34,986 nt of DNA from Clostridiales bacterium (lineage in GTDB: Bacteria > Bacillota > Clostridia > Oscillospirales > Oscillospiraceae): assembly GCA_014799565.1 (NCBI GenBank), contig JAAVHT010000057.1, forward strand, positions 1-34,986, written 5' to 3'. The notes below the pieces were generated by a model. The model saw nothing but the letters and a program-made list of their open reading frames with translations. It did no database searches and was not told where the DNA came from. Each line of letters begins with the position of its first letter. Positions within the stretch are counted from its first letter, which is position 1. This document shows positions 30,461-34,986 of the stretch, in pieces. The position numbers and the translations under genes were made by a program.

Positions 30461-30489
30461 ATTATAGCGAAGTGATATGCTTTTTTCAA
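30461..30489 (-). promoter_or_regulatory. Promoter of the activase operon
   Basis: On the minus strand TTGAAA (30489-30484) and a consensus TATAAT (30466-30461) are 17 bases apart, about 38 bases before the start codon. Confidence 0.8.
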
Positions 30490-30538
30490 TAGAATATTTA
30501 TGAACGATTTCCGACTTTCGACAAAAAATCGACAAAGA

Positions 30539-30569
30539 ATTACCCGCCGCGAGGGCCGCAGCGGGTAAT
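30539..30569. terminator. Terminator after asnB (bidirectional shape)
   Basis: ATTACCCGCCGCG (30539-30551) and CGCAGCGGGTAAT (30557-30569) form a 13-bp stem with one mismatched pair and a 5-base loop. It lies just past the asnB stop on the minus strand, and T-rich sequence flanks it on both sides. Confidence 0.78.
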
Positions 30570-30573
30570 TTTG

Positions 30574-32436
30574 TTATTTTGTGGGGGAGAACGGCTCTAC
30601 GCCGCACTTTTCGGGGAAATATACCTGATACCAGATCAGGAAGGACAGCACCGTGTACAGCTTGCGGTGGGTGCGGGCCTGCCCGGAGTAATGCCGCTCC
30701 AGCAGCTCCAGCAAATAGTTCTGGTCAAAGAACTCCGCCACATAGTTCTGGTTAATCAGATCTTTGGCCCAATTGTAGTATTTTTCTTCCCGCAGCCATG
30801 CGATGAAGGGAACGGGAAAACCCTTCTTGTCCCGCTTCACCCAGTCGTCAGGGAGCATGGGCACCGCCGCCAGGCGCAGAGGCCACTTGGTCATGGTCTT
30901 GCCCCGCATCTTCTGGGAGCTGGGGATGGCCCGGGCCACCGCCCAAACCTCCCTGTCGAGATAGGGCACCCGCAGTTCCAGGGAGTTGGCCATGGTCATG
31001 CGGTCGGCTTTGCGCAGGATATCCAGCGGCTGCCACAGGTGGAGGTCAAGATACTGCATTTTGGTCAGGTCGTCGGCCCCTTTCACCGCCTCAAAATAGG
31101 GTTCGGTGACATCATGCCAGCGGAGCTCGCTGCGGTAGGCGGGGGAGAGCACCCGCTCGGCTTCGTCGTTGTCGAAGATGAATGCCTGACCCACAAAGGT
31201 CTGGTCAACGCCCTTGGCGGCCTTGGTGAGAAAGCCCTGGCCGTGGAAAGGCGGCCGCTTGGCCGCCCAGCCGGCCACGGTCTTGCGCAGGGCCAGCGGC
31301 AACTTGCGGTACGCCCGGTAGGGCTTGGTGGTGTGGTAGGTGATATAGCCTCCGAACAGCTCGTCCGCCCCCTCGCCGGACAGCACCACCTTCACGTCCT
31401 GAGCCGCCAGCTTGGAAAGGAAGTACAGCGGCACCGTGGACAGGTTGGCGTTAGGTTCGTCGGCATAGTACTGGATGGAGGGCAGGGCATCGAAAAACTC
31501 CTGGGCGGAAATGGTCTTGGAGATGTTGCGCAGACCCAGCTCCTTGCACAGCGCCTGGGCCTCGCCGGTCTCGTCAAAGTCTTTGTTTTCAAAGCCAACG
31601 GAGTAGGTTTTATCGGGCCGGGACAGGGCGGCGATAACGCTGGAGTCGATGCCGCCGGACAGGAAGGAGCCCACCTCCACGTCGCTGATCTGGTGGGCCT
31701 CAACCGATTCGGTGACCACCTCCCGGATCTGCTCCGCCCGCTTCTCCAGGGACATGGGCTGGGGATCGAAGGAGAAAGAATGATAGGAGGCGAATTCCGT
31801 GCATCCGTCACGATGGATCAGGTAATGACCGGGAAGCAGACGGTATACATCCTTAAAAAAGGACTCGTTGAGGGCGGAATACTGGAAGGTGAGGTAGAGC
31901 TTCAGCGCCGCCGGATTCAGCTCCTTTCGAAAGCCGGGGTGGGGGAGAAAGCTCTTGCACTCGGAGCCAAAGAAGAACAGATCCCCCATCTGGGCATAAT
32001 AAAAGGGTTTGATGCCGAAGGGATCCCGGGCGCCGAACAGCTCTTTTTTCTCCTTGTCCCAGATGACGAAGGCAAACATACCCCGCAGTTTTTTCAGCAC
32101 CTCCGCGCCCCACTCCATGTAGCCGTGGAGCACCACCTCGGTATCACAGGTGGTTTGGAAGGTGTGGCCAGCGGCAATTAGTTCCTCGCGCAGGAGTTTG
32201 AAATTGTAAACCTCGCCGTTGTAGGCGATCACATACCGCCCATCGGGGCTGTACATGGGCTGGTCGCCCGTGGCCAGGTCGATGATGGACAGGCGGCGGT
32301 GGGCAATGCCGCAGTGATCGTCAATATAGTGGCCCTCGCCGTCAGGGCCCCGGTGGCGGATGGTGTCCCCCATGGCCCGCAGGGCGTTCTCGTCAGGGGC
32401 GGCGGAGCGGGAGACAAAGCCGGTAAAACCGCACAT
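30574..32436 (-). CDS. asnB: Asparagine synthase (glutamine-hydrolysing)
   Basis: A 620-residue class B enzyme that makes asparagine from aspartate, ATP and glutamine. The start is M-C-G-F-T-G-F at 32436, exposing the N-terminal nucleophile Cys2 of the class II glutaminase domain; R-H-R-G-P-D-G and Y-N-G-E-V-Y-N also belong to that domain. The synthetase domain has the PP-loop S-G-G-I-D-S-S (about 260-266) and S-G-E-G-A-D-E-L-F. GGAGGA precedes this start, and a longer frame to 32508 would lack the catalytic Cys at position 2. Monocistronic, with its own strong promoter and terminator. Confidence 0.96.
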   Translation of the reverse strand: MCGFTGFVSRSAAPDENALRAMGDTIRHRGPDGEGHYIDDHCGIAHRRLSIIDLATGDQPMYSPDGRYVIAYNGEVYNFKLLREELIAAGHTFQTTCDTEVVLHGYMEWGAEVLKKLRGMFAFVIWDKEKKELFGARDPFGIKPFYYAQMGDLFFFGSECKSFLPHPGFRKELNPAALKLYLTFQYSALNESFFKDVYRLLPGHYLIHRDGCTEFASYHSFSFDPQPMSLEKRAEQIREVVTESVEAHQISDVEVGSFLSGGIDSSVIAALSRPDKTYSVGFENKDFDETGEAQALCKELGLRNISKTISAQEFFDALPSIQYYADEPNANLSTVPLYFLSKLAAQDVKVVLSGEGADELFGGYITYHTTKPYRAYRKLPLALRKTVAGWAAKRPPFHGQGFLTKAAKGVDQTFVGQAFIFDNDEAERVLSPAYRSELRWHDVTEPYFEAVKGADDLTKMQYLDLHLWQPLDILRKADRMTMANSLELRVPYLDREVWAVARAIPSSQKMRGKTMTKWPLRLAAVPMLPDDWVKRDKKGFPVPFIAWLREEKYYNWAKDLINQNYVAEFFDQNYLLELLERHYSGQARTHRKLYTVLSFLIWYQVYFPEKCGVEPFSPTK

Positions 32437-32475
32437 AGATGAAATCCTCCAGTTCATTGGATACAAGGTCTCTTC

Positions 32476-32504
32476 ATCATAAGGCTTTGCGGAAAAAATG
32501 TCAA
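32476..32504 (-). promoter_or_regulatory. Promoter of asnB
   Basis: On the minus strand a consensus TTGACA (32504-32499) and TATGAT (32481-32476) are 17 bases apart; the spacer holds T6. Confidence 0.82.
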
Positions 32505-32559
32505 CCACTGTAGATGAAAATTGCCGCTTTTAACCGCGGCTGTGGGGTTGAATTTGGGC

Positions 32560-32588
32560 TGGAAAAGTGTGGGCGGCTGTGGTATGAT
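32560..32588 (+). promoter_or_regulatory. Promoter of the GT-C glycosyltransferase gene
   Basis: TATGAT (32583-32588) is preceded by TGG, an extended -10. The -35 candidate TGGAAA (32560-32565) is weak and is the same hexamer seen before the response regulator gene. Confidence 0.5.
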
Positions 32589-32630
32589 GTAAGGCACCGT
32601 TATATGAAGCAGGCAGCCGGAGGTGATCTC

Positions 32631-33992
32631 ATGAATAATCTGTGGAGAAAGCGCCTGCCGCCCCTGTGCGGCGCGGTGGGCGGCGTGCTGCTGGCAGGGA
32701 CGGCATGGGTGTGCGCCAGGCTGACGCAGGGCGGCGGGGGAGACCGGCTGTTTGTCATGCTGGCCCTGCTTGCCATGGCCGCGCTGGCGGCGGCGCTGAT
32801 CTGGTGTGAGAGCCGCCGTCCGGATTGGGTTCTGCTGGCACTGCTGCCCATCGGAGCGGCCATGCTCATCCGGGCGCTGAGCCTGGATCACGCCAGCCTG
32901 GATTATATTGATTTTTTAAGTCAGTGGTACAAGCACTTTAAAACAAACGGCGGCGTTGAAGCCATTGCGGGCAGCGTAGGGGACTACAACGTGCCCTATC
33001 TCTACTTTATGGCCGCTATCTCCTACTCTGATGTGCCCGATTTGTACCTTATCAAGCTGTTTTCCATCCTATGGGATGTGTTGCTGGCCTGGGGCTGTCT
33101 GCGGCTGACCCGTCCCCTCACGAGGGGACGGGTAGGGAGCGCCGCTCCCCTGATTGCCTTTGGGGCCGCGCTGCTGCTGCCCACGGTGGTGTTAAACGGG
33201 GCTTATTGGGGCCAGTGCGATGTGATCTACGGCGCGCTGGCCATGCACGCCGCCGCCTTGACGCTGGAGGGGAACCATAAAGCCGCCATCGCGCTGATGG
33301 GGGCGGCCTTTTCCGTCAAACTCCAGGCCATTTTTGTTCTGCCCCTGTGGGGAGTGTTGTGGCTGGCGAAGAAAGTGAAGTTTTGGGAGCTGTGGGTGTT
33401 TCCGCTGGCCTATTTGGGCACCATTGTCCCGGCGCTGCTGATGGGCAAGCCCCTGGGTGATATTCTGGGCGTCTACCTTAATCAGATGGGGGAGTACCCC
33501 CGGCTGGTGCTCAACGCGCCGTCTGTATACCAGTTCATCCCCTATGGTACACAGCTCAACGAGGCGCTGGCGTCCAAACTGGGCATCGCCGCGGCGGGAG
33601 CTCTGGTGCTGGCTCTGCTGGGGCTGGGCCTTTGGCTCGGAAACCGGCTGGATCGGGAGCTTGTGATGACTGTGGCGGTGGTGCTGTGCGTCGGCGTACC
33701 GTTCTTTCTGCCCCATATGCACGAGCGGTACTTTTTCCTGGCCGATGTGTTCACCCTGTGCTGGGCCTGCGCTAACCGGCGCCGGGTTCCGGCGGCGGTA
33801 CTGGCGGAGGGCGCATCGCTGGCCAGCTATCTGGTCTACCTGCGGCTGAAATATAACTGTGTCCTGACCTTGGGCGGACGCACCTTTGTCATGCCGCTGG
33901 AGGCGCTGGCCATGATGGCGGCGCTGGTATTTGCCATGTGGGTGCTGATAGGGCAGGTGCGGGAGAGAAACAATAGGGAGGAATTGGCATGA
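32631..33992 (+). CDS. GT-C fold glycosyltransferase (Gpi18/ALG6-like mannosyltransferase family)
   Basis: A 453-residue integral membrane protein with about ten to twelve hydrophobic segments. It carries N-G-A-Y-W-G-Q-C-D (about residues 190-200) and H-M-H-E-R-Y-F-F (about 360), patterns of the bacterial Gpi18-related and ALG6-like GT-C enzymes that use polyprenyl-phosphate sugars. F-S-V-K-L-Q-A-I-F is also typical. It probably glycosylates a cell-surface lipid or polymer; donor and acceptor are unknown. ATG 32631 is chosen because GGAGGTGATC lies directly upstream; the earlier ATG 32604 is possible. Exonuclease III begins inside its stop codon (ATGA). Confidence 0.85.
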   Translation: MNNLWRKRLPPLCGAVGGVLLAGTAWVCARLTQGGGGDRLFVMLALLAMAALAAALIWCESRRPDWVLLALLPIGAAMLIRALSLDHASLDYIDFLSQWYKHFKTNGGVEAIAGSVGDYNVPYLYFMAAISYSDVPDLYLIKLFSILWDVLLAWGCLRLTRPLTRGRVGSAAPLIAFGAALLLPTVVLNGAYWGQCDVIYGALAMHAAALTLEGNHKAAIALMGAAFSVKLQAIFVLPLWGVLWLAKKVKFWELWVFPLAYLGTIVPALLMGKPLGDILGVYLNQMGEYPRLVLNAPSVYQFIPYGTQLNEALASKLGIAAAGALVLALLGLGLWLGNRLDRELVMTVAVVLCVGVPFFLPHMHERYFFLADVFTLCWACANRRRVPAAVLAEGASLASYLVYLRLKYNCVLTLGGRTFVMPLEALAMMAALVFAMWVLIGQVRERNNREELA

Positions 33993-34741
33993 AATTTGTA
34001 TCCTGGAATGTAAACGGCCTGCGGGCCTGTCTGAAGAAAGGCTTTGTGGAGTCGGTACTGGCGCTGGACGCCGACTTCATCTGCCTCCAGGAGACCAAAA
34101 TGGAGCGGGGGCAGGCGGAGGTGGAGCTGCCCGGTTATCATGAATTCTGGAACTCGGCGGACAAAAAGGGATATTCCGGTACGGCGATCTTTACCCGGCA
34201 CGAGCCGATCTCCGCAGCCTACGGCATGGATCTGGACAGGCATGACCACGAGGGGCGGCTCATTACACTGGAGTACCCGGAGTTCTGGCTGGTAAACTGC
34301 TACACCCCCAACGCCCAGCGGGAATTAGTTCGCATCGGCTACCGCATGGAGTGGGAGGACGACTTGCTGGACTACCTCAAAAGTCTGGATAAAACCAAGC
34401 CGGTGATCTACTGCGGCGATCTGAACGTGGCACATGAGGAGATCGACCTAAAAAATCCCAAGACCAACCGGGGCAATGCCGGTTTCTCGGATCAGGAGCG
34501 GGGAGCCATGACCCGCCTGCTGGGTTCGGGCTTTACCGACACTTTCCGTCTGCTCTATCCTGATCAGGAAGGGGCCTATTCCTGGTGGAGCTATCGTTTC
34601 GGTGCCCGGGAGAAGAATGTGGGGTGGCGCATTGACTACTTCATCGTGTCCGACCGGCTGGGGGAGCGGGTGGAGGAAGCTTCTACCCACCCGGAGGTTC
34701 AGGGCAGCGATCACTGCCCGGTGTCGCTGGTTTTGAAATAG
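33989..34741 (+). CDS. xth: Exodeoxyribonuclease III (AP endonuclease)
   Basis: A 250-residue member of the exonuclease III/APE1 family that cuts at abasic sites and removes 3' blocks in base excision repair. The N-terminus W-N-V-N-G-L-R, the metal-binding Glu35 in Q-E-T-K, G-D-L-N-V-A-H-E-E-I-D, and the C-terminal G-S-D-H-C-P-V with the catalytic Asp-His are all present. Length is typical. It is translationally coupled to the glycosyltransferase gene by an ATGA overlap and AGGGAGGAA upstream. The association with a membrane glycosyltransferase is probably only transcriptional. Confidence 0.95.
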   Translation: MKFVSWNVNGLRACLKKGFVESVLALDADFICLQETKMERGQAEVELPGYHEFWNSADKKGYSGTAIFTRHEPISAAYGMDLDRHDHEGRLITLEYPEFWLVNCYTPNAQRELVRIGYRMEWEDDLLDYLKSLDKTKPVIYCGDLNVAHEEIDLKNPKTNRGNAGFSDQERGAMTRLLGSGFTDTFRLLYPDQEGAYSWWSYRFGAREKNVGWRIDYFIVSDRLGERVEEASTHPEVQGSDHCPVSLVLK

Positions 34742-34748
34742 TTTCCAG

Positions 34749-34777
34749 TTGAAAATTTTACTGATTCGCGGCAAAAT
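34749..34777 (+). promoter_or_regulatory. Candidate promoter of the last gene
   Basis: TTGAAA (34749-34754) and CAAAAT (34772-34777) are 17 bases apart. A TTCGCGG/CCGCGAA inverted repeat (34765-34771 and 34791-34797) flanks the -10. Confidence 0.45.
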
Positions 34778-34810
34778 GGGCAAGCTAAGTCCGCGAAGGA
34801 GTGATGACAC

Positions 34811-34986
34811 ATGAAACTGGACAAGAAGGCCATGCTTCCCATCGCCGGGGCCACCATGGCGGCGGGGGCGGCCATCGGCATGATGATGATGCCCAAGAAG
34901 AAAAAGCACTCCGCTCAGAAGGCGGCAGGCAAGGCCATCAAGGCCGTGGGCGAGGTCGTGGAGAATTTCAGCGGCTCCCTGAAGAT
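34811..34986 (+). CDS. Short Ala/Met/Lys-rich protein, N-terminal part (window ends)
   Basis: ATG 34811 follows AAGGAG by 9 bases. The 58 visible codons encode a short hydrophobic segment (L-P-I-A-G-A-T-M-A-A-G-A-A-I-G-M-M-M-M) followed by P-K-K-K-K-H and an amphipathic helix (A-G-K-A-I-K-A-V-G-E-V-V-E-N). This pattern resembles small YtxH-like proteins with one membrane anchor and a cytosolic helix. The frame runs off the window, so its length is unknown. No further function can be given. Confidence 0.6.
   Translation, partial: MKLDKKAMLPIAGATMAAGAAIGMMMMPKKKKHSAQKAAGKAIKAVGEVVENFSGSLK

Noticed and set aside
30571-32181. 536-codon open frame on the plus strand opposite asnB
   Set aside because: It lies antisense to a gene with a full catalytic motif set, has no ribosome binding site and reads as a low-complexity G/H/Q/V-rich translation typical of a high-GC antisense frame.

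Overview
This is a high-GC (about 60% by eye), gene-dense Firmicutes chromosome segment. Two CotF-type spore coat proteins, Gram-positive ribosome binding sites and sigma-A-like promoters (often with a TGn extended -10), a NifS/NifU pair, a BadF/HgdC-type dehydratase activase and DUF2975/HTH and CPBP genes together suggest an anaerobic spore-forming clostridium of the Oscillospiraceae (Flavonifractor/Lawsonibacter/Oscillibacter type). That taxonomic placement is inference from gene content, not from a marker gene. I see no rRNA, tRNA, CRISPR array, insertion sequence or prophage.

Layout. 1-828: an AT-rich 3' end of a phosphotransferase-like gene, then two small spore coat genes. 1063-4834: a two-component/ABC-transporter cassette in the order response regulator, BcrA-type ATPase, ABC-2 permease, three very small membrane proteins, and a histidine kinase with almost no sensor region. 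4974-7502: a CtpE-like P-type cation ATPase. 7717-9126: an isolated, AT-richer C5 DNA methyltransferase fused to an excisionase-type helix-turn-helix. 9199-10822 (minus): NifS and NifU for Fe-S cluster assembly. 11169-19586: an arginine operon (argG, argH, a PAS-domain protein, argC, argJ, argB, argD, argF) that covers every step from glutamate to arginine except carbamoyl phosphate supply. 19650-21271: sirtuin plus CPBP membrane protease. 21396-22567: DUF2975 protein, YozG-like HTH regulator and a small membrane protein under a promoter with palindromic elements. 22647-23534: two small lipoproteins. 23661-24434: uridine phosphorylase. 24451-30423 (minus): Cys-rich small protein, GNAT, an HgdB-like protein, another GNAT, and a 979-residue activase. 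30574-32436 (minus): asparagine synthetase. 32631-34986: a GT-C glycosyltransferase, exonuclease III, and the start of a short membrane/lysine-rich protein.

How the genes work together. The arg genes form one divergently transcribed unit facing nifSU across a roughly 350-bp AT-rich intergenic region that holds both promoters and a cluster of GAATAT repeats. The cassette at 1-5 kb looks like a cell-envelope stress or peptide-antibiotic detoxification module. Its response-regulator gene ends in a perfect tandem decamer placed just upstream of the transporter promoter, which is a plausible autoregulatory site. The activase and the HgdB-like protein look like the two parts of the large clostridial activase/dehydratase-like protein, here split into two genes with a GNAT gene between them.

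Most of the window is ordinary core metabolism. The parts that most deserve a second look are the micro-protein-rich signalling cassette, the split activase, the HTH-methyltransferase fusion, the PAS protein in the arg operon, and a recurring overlap of hairpin terminator and downstream promoter. I did not find a clearly new defence or mobile system.
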